From positions 1-64,000 of the forward strand of contig NZ_ALOU01000091.1 in assembly GCF_000292345.1 (NCBI RefSeq): a DNA stretch of 64,000 nucleotides, given 5' to 3'. This document shows positions 8,323 through 16,095 of the stretch, in pieces. This DNA is from Cupriavidus sp. BIS7. GTDB lineage: Bacteria; Pseudomonadota; Gammaproteobacteria; Burkholderiales; Burkholderiaceae. The translations under genes were made by a program, and so were the position numbers. The number at the start of each line of letters is the position of its first letter. Positions within the stretch are counted from its first letter, which is position 1. Below the pieces are notes generated by a model. The model saw nothing but the letters and a program-made list of their open reading frames with translations, was not told where the DNA came from and ran no database searches.

Positions 8323-9240
8323 TCAGGCACCAACGCCGGGCGCTGCCCCGCGCAGGTACTCCGTGAACGCAAGCAGGCCCTGGGTGGGGAACTTGTCCTG
8401 ATGGACAACCAGCTGGAGCGGACGAATCACGCGTGGCAGCCCGCTTTTCAGCGCCACGAGCAGGCCGCGCTCGATCTCGTCGCGCACCACATGCAGTGAC
8501 AGGCAACTGACGCCAAAGCCGCTCATGACCGCCCGCTTGATGGCTTCGGCATTGCCAAGCTCCAGCGCAAAACGCAATGCGCCGAGTTCCGGCACGAGGC
8601 GGGCCTCGATGACTTCGCGCGTGCCGGAACCGGGCTCACGCACAATCCAGTCGGCGTCACGCAGCATGTCGTGATATTGCTCGGACTGCTCCCCGGCCAG
8701 CGCAAGCGGATGCGAGGGGCCAACCACTACCACCATCTCGTCGTCGCACCAATGCACGCTGCGCAGATCGCGCTCATGGCTGGTGCCTTCGATCAAGCCG
8801 ATGTCGGCTTCGAATTTCAGTAGCGCCTGCAGCACGTCCTGCGTATTGCCGATGCGCATGTCGAGCGCACACGGGCCGGTCTGGGCATTGCGGAATCCCG
8901 CCAGCAGGGCGGGCAGGATGTAGCTGCCAATCGTATTGCTGGCCGCGATGCGCAGTTGCACGCCGCCTTCGGACGCAAAGCGCTCCAGTTCCTGGGCCTG
9001 ATCGAGCAACGACAGCGCGCGGGGGAAGAACTGTCTCCCCGCCTCGTTGATCGCCAGGCGGCGGGCCACACGGTCGAATAGCGGGCCGTTCAAGGCGCGC
9101 TCCAGTTCCGCCAGCGATGCGCTGACCGCCGATTGCGACATGGCCAGCGCGTCTGCCGCGGCTATCGTGCTGCCGTGCTGGGCGACGGCTACAAATACCT
9201 GCAACTGCCGCAGGGTCAGGCGTAACGGGCGTTGGTCCAT
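8323..9240 (-). CDS. LysR-family transcriptional regulator (YeiE-like)
   Basis: LysR-type regulator (305 aa) with an N-terminal winged helix-turn-helix (residues ~8-66, containing MSQSAVSASLAELERAL) and a two-lobed effector-binding domain (residues ~92-295). It is divergent from a YeiH-type exporter gene, the same pairing as yeiE/yeiH in enterobacteria. It probably controls that gene from the 102-bp shared intergenic region, perhaps in response to sulfite-type ligands as reported for YeiE; the ligand is inferred, not seen. It is convergent with the antiporter gene, with 6 bp between the stop codons. Confidence 0.88.
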   Translation of the reverse strand: MDQRPLRLTLRQLQVFVAVAQHGSTIAAADALAMSQSAVSASLAELERALNGPLFDRVARRLAINEAGRQFFPRALSLLDQAQELERFASEGGVQLRIAASNTIGSYILPALLAGFRNAQTGPCALDMRIGNTQDVLQALLKFEADIGLIEGTSHERDLRSVHWCDDEMVVVVGPSHPLALAGEQSEQYHDMLRDADWIVREPGSGTREVIEARLVPELGALRFALELGNAEAIKRAVMSGFGVSCLSLHVVRDEIERGLLVALKSGLPRVIRPLQLVVHQDKFPTQGLLAFTEYLRGAAPGVGA

Positions 9241-9342
9241 GATCTATCGAGACACTCGGTAATGACTAGCGATATTACCCGTTTTACAGGTTAGACGGGG
9301 ATGTCTACCCTGCAACGTACCCGATGAGCCTCCGTTGCCGCC

Positions 9343-10431
9343 ATGTCCTCGTCCCCCGTTACTCCTGCGATTTCCACCGTTCCCCAGTCGGCGCTGACGC
9401 TCTGGCGCATGCGGCTTGTGACGTTGCTGCCACTCGGTGCGATAGCCTGGCTTTCCATGGTGCTCGCGGATCACCCGGCCATCTCGCGGTACGGCCTGTC
9501 TGCCCTGACGCTGGCAATGGGCGCCGGGATGGTTGCTGCGAACACGATGCCCAAACACTGGCTCCAGCCGCTTGCTCCCGGCATGCAGTTCGCGCGGCAC
9601 CATCTGCTGCGCCTGGGCGTGGCGCTGTATGGCCTCCGCCTGACTTTCGGTGCGATTGCGGCACTCGGTATCGGCGGCGTGGTGGTACCGCTGACGATGC
9701 TGGTCGCCACGCTGCTGTTTGGCACTTGGGTTGGTACCTCGTTCTTCGGCCTCAGCCGCCGCGAAGCAATCCTGGTAAGCGCCGGCAGCGCGGTCTGCGG
9801 TGCGGCCGCTGCGATTGCCGTGTCGTCGGTCGTACGTACCGACGACCGCCAGACGGCCGTGGCGGTGGCAACCGTGGTGCTGTTCGGCACGGTCGGCATG
9901 CTGCTGTATCCGTGGCTCTTCGAGCTGGCCACGCAACATTGGCATGTTGCTGTGAGCGAGCGGGTGTTCGGTATTTTCACGGGTGCCACCTTGCATGAAG
10001 TGGCCCAGGTCATTGCGTCCGGCAAGATGGTCAGCGATGCCACCGCAGATGCGGCCGTGGTGGCGAAGATGGTGCGCGTGCTGGCGCTGGGCCCGCTGCT
10101 GCTGATCATGGCGCTGTGGCCGCGCACTAGCTGGTCGCAGGCTTCCGGCGGTTCGCGCAACCTGCGCGGCCTGCTGCGCTCGGTGCCGTGGTTCGCGCTC
10201 GGGTTCGTGGCCATCATGGCCCTCAATTCGGCCGCACTGGTACCCGCGGAGTGGAAGCCCAGTCTGATCGCGCTGGACAACTGGATGCTGGCCTGTGCGA
10301 TGCTTGCCATCGGCCTGCATACGCGCATCGGGGATCTGCTGCGCGCTGGCCGCAAGCCCCTGGCCCTGGCGGGCGTCCTGTTTGTCTTCCTGATGGTTGT
10401 TGGTGCGGCGCTCTGCTCGCAGTTGGCCTGA
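9343..10431 (+). CDS. yeiH: YeiH-type putative sulfate exporter family protein (UPF0324)
   Basis: Integral membrane protein (362 aa) of the YeiH/UPF0324 family, with about ten hydrophobic helices. Family motifs include the R-x-GVALYGLRLTFG stretch, the SAGSAVCGAAAAIAV loop and GIFTGATLHEVAQV. A role in exporting oxidised sulfur compounds has been proposed for the family but is not proven. The start is ATG 9343. The partner LysR gene is divergent, which supports ligand-induced expression. Confidence 0.88.
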   Translation: MSSSPVTPAISTVPQSALTLWRMRLVTLLPLGAIAWLSMVLADHPAISRYGLSALTLAMGAGMVAANTMPKHWLQPLAPGMQFARHHLLRLGVALYGLRLTFGAIAALGIGGVVVPLTMLVATLLFGTWVGTSFFGLSRREAILVSAGSAVCGAAAAIAVSSVVRTDDRQTAVAVATVVLFGTVGMLLYPWLFELATQHWHVAVSERVFGIFTGATLHEVAQVIASGKMVSDATADAAVVAKMVRVLALGPLLLIMALWPRTSWSQASGGSRNLRGLLRSVPWFALGFVAIMALNSAALVPAEWKPSLIALDNWMLACAMLAIGLHTRIGDLLRAGRKPLALAGVLFVFLMVVGAALCSQLA

Positions 10432-10476
10432 TGGGGATTGGGTAATCCAGGCGCTGGCGGCGCCCCCTGGACGGAC

Positions 10477-10506
10477 AAAAAAAGACCGCGGCCTTGTGGT
10501 CGCGGT
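10477..10506 (-). terminator. terminator of the small leftward genes
   Basis: On the minus strand: stem ACCGCGACC / GGCCGCGGT (one mismatch), then seven T. Located about 95 bp beyond the stop of the leftward DUF2188-like gene. Confidence 0.7.
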
Positions 10507-10567
10507 GAAAGGGGGAATTTGCGAAAGGAGTCATCGCATTCTGCTGTGGCTTCCCTTATCCCCTGTT

Positions 10568-10611
10568 GCTATAGGGCGGCTATAGGGCGGCTATAGGGCG
10601 GCTATAGGGCG
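10568..10611. repeat. four tandem copies of an 11-bp unit
   Basis: Unit GCTATAGGGCG repeated four times without change. The stop codon of the leftward gene (10602-10604) lies within the last copy, so the repeat forms the gene's 3' end and untranslated tail. Confidence 0.95.
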
Positions 10612-10808
10612 CTGCGGTCAAACGAATTGCGTTCATGGACCTGGCCGTCACACCCGTAGATCAGCAACTCCGCCCTTGTCTGCTTCGCCAACTGGGTGGC
10701 TACGGCGATGGCTGCCTCCCGAGACTGGTACCGTGTGCGGGTTCCCGTTCCTTCGATGGCAATTGCCCATTCGTTTTCGTGAGGAAGAACATGGATGTCG
10801 CCGGACAT
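10602..10808 (-). CDS. DUF2188-like small protein
   Basis: A 68-residue protein starting MSGDIHVLPHENEW with a GGAGAG ribosome site. It has the DUF2188 pattern: HV-P-(x)-W-I, a GT-R-Y-S-EAAI-A segment, then LLIYG-DGQVHERNSF at the end. The family is a small alpha/beta fold of unknown function found in many bacteria. It sits downstream of a similar small gene in the same direction. Confidence 0.72.
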   Translation of the reverse strand: MSGDIHVLPHENEWAIAIEGTGTRTRYQSREAAIAVATQLAKQTRAELLIYGCDGQVHERNSFDRSAL

Positions 10809-10840
10809 AGTGACTCTCCAATGCTGTACTGGTCCTGGTC

Positions 10841-11059
10841 CTATGCCTGGTTGACCAACTCCACGTCCCGAGAATCGATCGGAGCGTCTGGATCGGAGTC
10901 GCGCTCGTAGATCATCAGGAGGGCATCCTCTTCGATTGCACGATGAACGCCTGCGGAGATTGCGGCGCTGCGGCACGCATATGCAGTTCGTTCGCCGTTG
11001 GATTCGACGGACCACCGCTCGTCGTTGGAGAACAGGACCTTGATGATAGACGTTGACAT
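10841..11059 (-). CDS. small hypothetical protein, possible diverged DUF2188 paralogue
   Basis: A 72-residue protein (MSTSIIKVLFSNDERW start) preceded by AAGGAA. Its layout resembles the neighbouring DUF2188-like protein: a short strand with W-S-VES-GERTAY, a helix SAAISAGVHRAI, then LLMIYERD. This suggests a diverged duplicate. The gap to the next gene is 32 bp, consistent with one transcript. Function unknown. Confidence 0.6.
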   Translation of the reverse strand: MSTSIIKVLFSNDERWSVESNGERTAYACRSAAISAGVHRAIEEDALLMIYERDSDPDAPIDSRDVELVNQA

Positions 11060-11193
11060 TCACATTCCTTTTCCGTGGGGCACGTCTTTGTTTTATGCGA
11101 AATCGGCGGACTCCGAAGTAGGACGATTTCCGATTCTGTGAGTCGGCTCATACCCTCCAGCTTCCATGTGAGTCATCAGGACTGCCAGCCTGT

Positions 11194-11442
11194 TCATGGC
11201 TCGCGTTGAACGATGGCGAGCATGATGAGCGCGCGGTGCTTGATGAGTTCCTGGAGGCTATCGCGCATGCCATCTCGCAGGTTCTCGGCGGGCTCAATGT
11301 CAACGCCGTCGATTTTCAGCTGCTCGATGCGCCTTTCCTGCGCGTCTATGCGCTTCTCCAATCGCTCGATGACCTGATTCGTTTCGTGCAGGTCTTCGAG
11401 GTGCTCGCCCAATCTGCGTGTGATCTCCGGTGACAGTCGCAT
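11194..11442 (-). CDS. small coiled-coil hypothetical protein
   Basis: An 82-residue protein (MRLSPEITRRLGEHLEDL start) that is almost entirely charged helix (ETNQVIERLEKRIDAQERRIEQL), predicted coiled coil. The ATG at 11440-11442 is chosen because a full GGAGGT lies five bases upstream; an upstream in-frame ATG at 11454 has a weaker AAGGGG. Function unknown. Confidence 0.55.
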   Translation of the reverse strand: MRLSPEITRRLGEHLEDLHETNQVIERLEKRIDAQERRIEQLKIDGVDIEPAENLRDGMRDSLQELIKHRALIMLAIVQREP

Positions 11443-11453
11443 GATTACCTCCA

Positions 11454-11479
11454 TGCTGGTACCCCTTGCTGGTACCCCT
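11454..11479. repeat. two tandem copies of a 13-bp unit
   Basis: TGCTGGTACCCCT occurs twice head to tail, just upstream of the coiled-coil gene start. Confidence 0.9.
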
Positions 11480-11580
11480 GTAACCACAGATAGTCGAACG
11501 GAAAGCAGTCAGGTATCGGGCGGCGTCCTACAACGGGTGGCTCAGGGGTTTCTCCATGGCAGCGGTGGCGGTTGCCGTCA

Positions 11581-14142
11581 TCATGTCCGGATGAGAAGTG
11601 CAACGGGCAGCACGGTCAGGATGTCCCTCAGGCGCAGCCATCCGGCATAAGCGTGCACGTCATGCCCGGTCAACACGTCCGTCCAGTCGCCGTCGGCCGG
11701 CAACGCGGTATCGAGCCATAGCTGGGGCGCGATGCGCGGCAGTTCACGATCGACGTGGCGGGCGGCCAGACGTGTGGCCACGACAACGGCTTCTGACCGC
11801 CCATCGCGCCGTGCAAATGCCAGCACATGCTGCGCCATGGGGCCGCTGGCCTGCAGAGGGATGTAGCTGCCCTCGCTGAATAGCGCTGGCTGCTCGCGCC
11901 GACACTGCAGCACGCAGCGGATGATCTGCTGCTTGATGCACCCATCGCGCCAGTGCGCGAGCCAGTGCTGCCAGCCGGCGTGGTCTTCAATCCGTGATTG
12001 CAGCCGGACGAAATCGGGTGGCCGACGATTGTCGGGATCGACCAGACTGAAGTCCCAGGTTTCATTGCCCTGATAGCGATCCGGCACTCCCGGTGCAGTC
12101 AACTCGATCAATGTCTGCGACAGGCTGTTCAGTGCGGCGGCACTGCCGATTCTGCCGGCAAACCGCCCGATGCTATCGAGTACGCTGTCGGCACCACCGG
12201 TAGCGAGTGCATCGAGGAACGCATCGGCGGCGGCTTCATATGCAGCATCAGGCTGCGTCCAGTTGCCGTGGCGCTTCGCTTCGCGAATTGCCTTTCGTTG
12301 CCACTCGCGAATGCGGCCAATGAAGTCATGCCGTGCGTCCTCGGCCTCCATGGTGTGAGGATCGGCTGGCCATGCCCCCAGCACGGTCTGGTAGAGCATC
12401 AAGCGGTCGGCGCCGTCGGGTCTGGCTGGCGAAGCGGCCAGTGCCGCCAGGCGGGACTCCCAGTCTTCGACGGCCTCGGCCCATTCGTCAGCCAGTTCGC
12501 CAAGCACCGCCAGCCGCATTCGCGCATCTTCACCGCGCTTGTGATCATGAGTGGCGACGGCCAGCATTGCATGGGGATACGCTTGCTGCCGCGCTCGCAT
12601 GCGCGCGTGAAAGCGCTCCGGCGACATGGCAAGCGTGCCCGGACAACTGCCGACCTCATTGCGCGATAGCAGCCGACCATAGCGATAGAACGCGGTGTCC
12701 TCGGTCGATTTTGCCGCGAGCGCGGTCATCAATTGCTGAAGGCGCGCGCGTATCGCATCAAGCTCAATCCCGGGCCGTGGGTCGTAACGCAAGCAACCGA
12801 GGATGAGATCGAGCGCGTTGGATTCGTCGGGCGACAGGTGCCCGCGCGCGGCGCGTGTTGCACTGGAAATCGCAGCATCGTCGAATGGTGCGTCGTGCCT
12901 GGCCGCTGCCGATCGATAGCAGCGATAGACGGGAAATGCGGTCAGGAACTCCGTCAACGCACGGCGAATCGCGTGGTGCGTCACGTCGCGCGTGGGAATC
13001 GCCGCCCGCGCCAGCGCCAGCAGCCGCGTGCAGAGCCAATCGAATTCGGCAACCAGATGGCGGGCCAGAACGCGGCGCCTGGCAGCATGCACGTGTTCAT
13101 CGTAGGTGCGGGCGTCGCCACTGATCCACGTCCACAGCGCATCGAGCCGATCCTTGCCGTGCGAATCATGCAGCACGGCGGAAACGTCGTTCATGAAGTC
13201 GTACCCGGTGGTGCCGTCGACTTGCCAATCGGGCGGGAGTGACTCCTCCTCGCCAAGGATCTTCTCGACAACGATCCATGGACGACCCGGACGCAGGCTT
13301 TGCAGGCGCTCACGCAATCGTCGGCAGTAGGTCGCCGGGTCCGCCAGTCCGTCGACGTGATCGATCCGCAGGCCGTCGATCCAGCCTTCCTGGTACAAGC
13401 GGAATGGCAGCGCGTGTACGGCATCGAATACGTCAGCACGCTCCTCGCACACGCCGACCAGATCGGCAATTTCGAAGAAGCGGCGCCAGTTCAGCGTGGC
13501 CGCGCCGGTACGCCACCAGGCCAGACGATAGTGCTGGCGCTCAAGCAGCGCGTGCAGCGCTTCCGGGGTGGTTGCCAGAAGGGCATCGTCCGGTACGGGG
13601 TCTGCCAATGGCAGGTCATGATCGCCATAGCGCAGCGTGACAGTACCAGCGTTGTCCCGTGCAACGGCGATGGCACTGCTTTGCAGTGTGTGCCAGTACG
13701 TATCGGCAAGAATCGGCAGCAACACCTTGCCTTGCACTGCGGGATCGGGGGCGCACCAGTCGATGTCGAACACATGTGCGAAGGGGCTTTCAATGCCGCG
13801 CGCCAGTACGTCGCGCCACCATGCGTTATGCGTGGCATCGGCGGCCATGTGATTGGGGACGATGTCGATCACGATGCCAAGCCGCGCTGCGCGGGCTTGC
13901 GTAGCGAACAAGCGGAATGTGGCTTCGCCGCCGAGCGCGGGGCTGATCTGCGTGTAGTCGGTCACGTCATAGCCGTGGGCCGAGCCCGGCCGCGCGGTGG
14001 TGATCGGAGACAGATACAGGTGGCTCATGCCAAGCGCGCTGTAATAGGGGATCAGCGCCGCGGCGTCCGCGAACGTGAAGTCAGCATGAAGCTGCAGCCG
14101 CGCGGTTGCGCGTGGGATCTCCGGGGGAGCGGGTTGTGGCAT
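11581..14142 (-). CDS. treY: malto-oligosyltrehalose synthase
   Basis: TreY (853 aa) isomerises the reducing-end alpha-1,4 bond of malto-oligosaccharides to an alpha,alpha-1,1 bond, giving maltooligosyltrehalose for TreZ. It is a GH13 family member: ATARLQLHADFTF start, YLSPITTARPGSAHGYDV, VIDIVPNHMA, LRIDHVDGLADP with the nucleophile Asp, and IVVEKILGEEE with the acid Glu. It is last of eight genes transcribed leftward and starts 13 bp after the treZ stop. Confidence 0.96.
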   Translation of the reverse strand: MPQPAPPEIPRATARLQLHADFTFADAAALIPYYSALGMSHLYLSPITTARPGSAHGYDVTDYTQISPALGGEATFRLFATQARAARLGIVIDIVPNHMAADATHNAWWRDVLARGIESPFAHVFDIDWCAPDPAVQGKVLLPILADTYWHTLQSSAIAVARDNAGTVTLRYGDHDLPLADPVPDDALLATTPEALHALLERQHYRLAWWRTGAATLNWRRFFEIADLVGVCEERADVFDAVHALPFRLYQEGWIDGLRIDHVDGLADPATYCRRLRERLQSLRPGRPWIVVEKILGEEESLPPDWQVDGTTGYDFMNDVSAVLHDSHGKDRLDALWTWISGDARTYDEHVHAARRRVLARHLVAEFDWLCTRLLALARAAIPTRDVTHHAIRRALTEFLTAFPVYRCYRSAAARHDAPFDDAAISSATRAARGHLSPDESNALDLILGCLRYDPRPGIELDAIRARLQQLMTALAAKSTEDTAFYRYGRLLSRNEVGSCPGTLAMSPERFHARMRARQQAYPHAMLAVATHDHKRGEDARMRLAVLGELADEWAEAVEDWESRLAALAASPARPDGADRLMLYQTVLGAWPADPHTMEAEDARHDFIGRIREWQRKAIREAKRHGNWTQPDAAYEAAADAFLDALATGGADSVLDSIGRFAGRIGSAAALNSLSQTLIELTAPGVPDRYQGNETWDFSLVDPDNRRPPDFVRLQSRIEDHAGWQHWLAHWRDGCIKQQIIRCVLQCRREQPALFSEGSYIPLQASGPMAQHVLAFARRDGRSEAVVVATRLAARHVDRELPRIAPQLWLDTALPADGDWTDVLTGHDVHAYAGWLRLRDILTVLPVALLIRT

Positions 14143-14154
14143 GGCTCGCGCGTT

Positions 14155-16089
14155 TCAAGCGTCAAGCAGGCAGGTCACGCAGCAATGCGCGGGCAGCGTG
14201 CCTGCGGCCAGCGAAGCCATCGCACCGGGCTGGCTGGCATGGAGCGACCGCCCTCCGTCGCAGTCGGCGCGATCGGCAATTACCGGTTCCTCACCAAGGT
14301 TCAGCCAGATCGACAGCAGGCTGCCATCGCCAAGGCGCCAGCGTGCAACCAACGCCTTCTCGCCGAGTATCGTCACGCCCGTGGCCTTGGTGTTGGGCAG
14401 GCGGGGCACCAGTTCGTGCCGGCGGATCGACAGCAGTTCGCCGTAATAGTGGAGCCATGCGCGGCAGTTGCCGTTGGATTCGTCGCAGACAGCGCGCGAA
14501 GCTTCGAAGGTCTCAGGTGCATTGGGGTCTGGCATTGGGGCCGCGTTCATGCCGCCGTACGAAGCCAACGATGCAGCGATTTCGCGCCCCCGTCCTTCGC
14601 GCGTTGCCTGCGCCAGTTCGGGCGGATGATCGGTGAAAAAGAGGAACGGCGTGTGCGCACCAAACTCTTCGCCCATGAACACCAGCGGAATCTGTGGGCA
14701 CAGCAGCTGCATCGCCACGGCAGCGCGCAGCGCATCGGGCTCCGCCAGCGTCGCAAGCCGCTCGCCGAACGCTCGATTGCCGGTCTGGTCGTGGTTCTGC
14801 AGAAACATCACGAACGAGGTCGGCGGCAATTCTGCGCTTGGCTGCCCCCTGTGGACCGTGCTTCTGCTGCTGCTGCTGCGATAAGCGGATATTTCCCCCT
14901 GCCATGCAAAGCCCTCGCTGAGCACGCGCGCCAGATGATGCAATGCGGGATTGCCTGTGTCGGGCACGGTACCTGGCACGTGAGCAGTGAAATCGCTGTA
15001 GTAGCCGTGGTGTTCGCCAGTCAGCAGCACATGCAGCGCGTGATGCGCATCGTCGTTCCACTGCGCGTCATAGCCGGCCTGAAGCAGTGCCACGTCGTTG
15101 TGATCGTTCTCCAGCACCAGATGCACGTGGCGATCCGGCAGGCACGACCGCAGATCGCTTGCCAGATCGGCCAGCCAGCCGGCATCCACGATGGCGTGTA
15201 CCGCATCGAGCCGCAGGCCATCGAAGCGGAAGGAATCGAGCCAGTACCGGGCGTTCTCGCTGAAGAAGCAACGGACTTCGGGGTGGCGGAAGTCGATTGC
15301 CGGCCCCCATGGGGTTTGCTGGTCCGTCCGGAAGAACGCGCTCGCATATCGGTGCAGGTAGTTCCCGTCAGGGCCGAAGTGGTTGTAGACCACATCGAGC
15401 AGCACCATCAGGCCCAGCCCATGCGCGGTATCAATCAATGTGCGCAGGGCGTCAGGTGAGCCGTAGCTGCACTCGGGTGCGAAAGGCAGCACGCCGTCAT
15501 AGCCCCAGTTTCGCCTGCCCGGGAATTCCGCCAGCGGCATCAGTTCGATGGCCGTGAAGCCCAGTGCGGCAAGCCGATGCAACTCGGCCGTGGCGCCGGC
15601 ATAGCCGCCGTACAGGCCGACGTGCATCTCGTAGATCATCGCTTCATGCCAGGGTCGGCCGCGCCATTCGCGGTGTTTCCATGCAAAGCTTCCGGTGCCG
15701 TCCTCGCGTGGCAGACACAGCACGCTGGCACCGTGCACATCCTCGGTCTGCATGCGCGACGCGGGGTCGGGCACGATCGCACCATCGTCAAGGCGGAACC
15801 AGTAACGCGCGTCATCGCAGCAAGCCGTCACGGCTTCGAACCACCCGGGTTCCGCCTCGATCATTCGCACCGGGGGCATCGCGGCAACCTCCAGGCGGAT
15901 TCCCTGTCCGGTCATATCCGGTGCCCACAGCCTGAAGCGCACGCGACCGTCAGCCAGGCGGACCGGGCCGAAGCGAAACGGCATGCCGGCGTCCTTGCAA
16001 TTCGCTTGACCAGGATCGATGCCCAAAGTTTGCCAGTTCGATGTTTGCGCGTTGTCGTCCAACGGCGTGGGGGAAACTGTGGATGTCAT
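14155..16089 (-). CDS. treZ: malto-oligosyltrehalose trehalohydrolase
   Basis: TreZ (644 aa) releases trehalose from maltooligosyltrehalose made by TreY. It has an N-terminal CBM48-like beta domain (VRFRLWAPDM at residues ~50-60), a GH13 barrel with YEMHVG, LLDVVYNHFGPDGNY, GLRLDAVHAI (nucleophile) and LVLENDHNDV (acid), and FLQNHDQTGNRA. The N-terminal ~35 residues before MPFRFG look like an unstructured extension. A GGAGGT site precedes the ATG. It lies between glgP and treY. Confidence 0.95.
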   Translation of the reverse strand: MTSTVSPTPLDDNAQTSNWQTLGIDPGQANCKDAGMPFRFGPVRLADGRVRFRLWAPDMTGQGIRLEVAAMPPVRMIEAEPGWFEAVTACCDDARYWFRLDDGAIVPDPASRMQTEDVHGASVLCLPREDGTGSFAWKHREWRGRPWHEAMIYEMHVGLYGGYAGATAELHRLAALGFTAIELMPLAEFPGRRNWGYDGVLPFAPECSYGSPDALRTLIDTAHGLGLMVLLDVVYNHFGPDGNYLHRYASAFFRTDQQTPWGPAIDFRHPEVRCFFSENARYWLDSFRFDGLRLDAVHAIVDAGWLADLASDLRSCLPDRHVHLVLENDHNDVALLQAGYDAQWNDDAHHALHVLLTGEHHGYYSDFTAHVPGTVPDTGNPALHHLARVLSEGFAWQGEISAYRSSSSRSTVHRGQPSAELPPTSFVMFLQNHDQTGNRAFGERLATLAEPDALRAAVAMQLLCPQIPLVFMGEEFGAHTPFLFFTDHPPELAQATREGRGREIAASLASYGGMNAAPMPDPNAPETFEASRAVCDESNGNCRAWLHYYGELLSIRRHELVPRLPNTKATGVTILGEKALVARWRLGDGSLLSIWLNLGEEPVIADRADCDGGRSLHASQPGAMASLAAGTLPAHCCVTCLLDA

Positions 16090-16095
16090 GGCGCG

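Noticed and set aside
13300..15459. 719-codon open frame on the plus strand opposite treY/treZ
   Set aside because: Antisense to two well-supported GH13 genes. Its product is low-complexity Arg/Ala/Gln-rich with no family motif, as expected from GC-rich codon positions.
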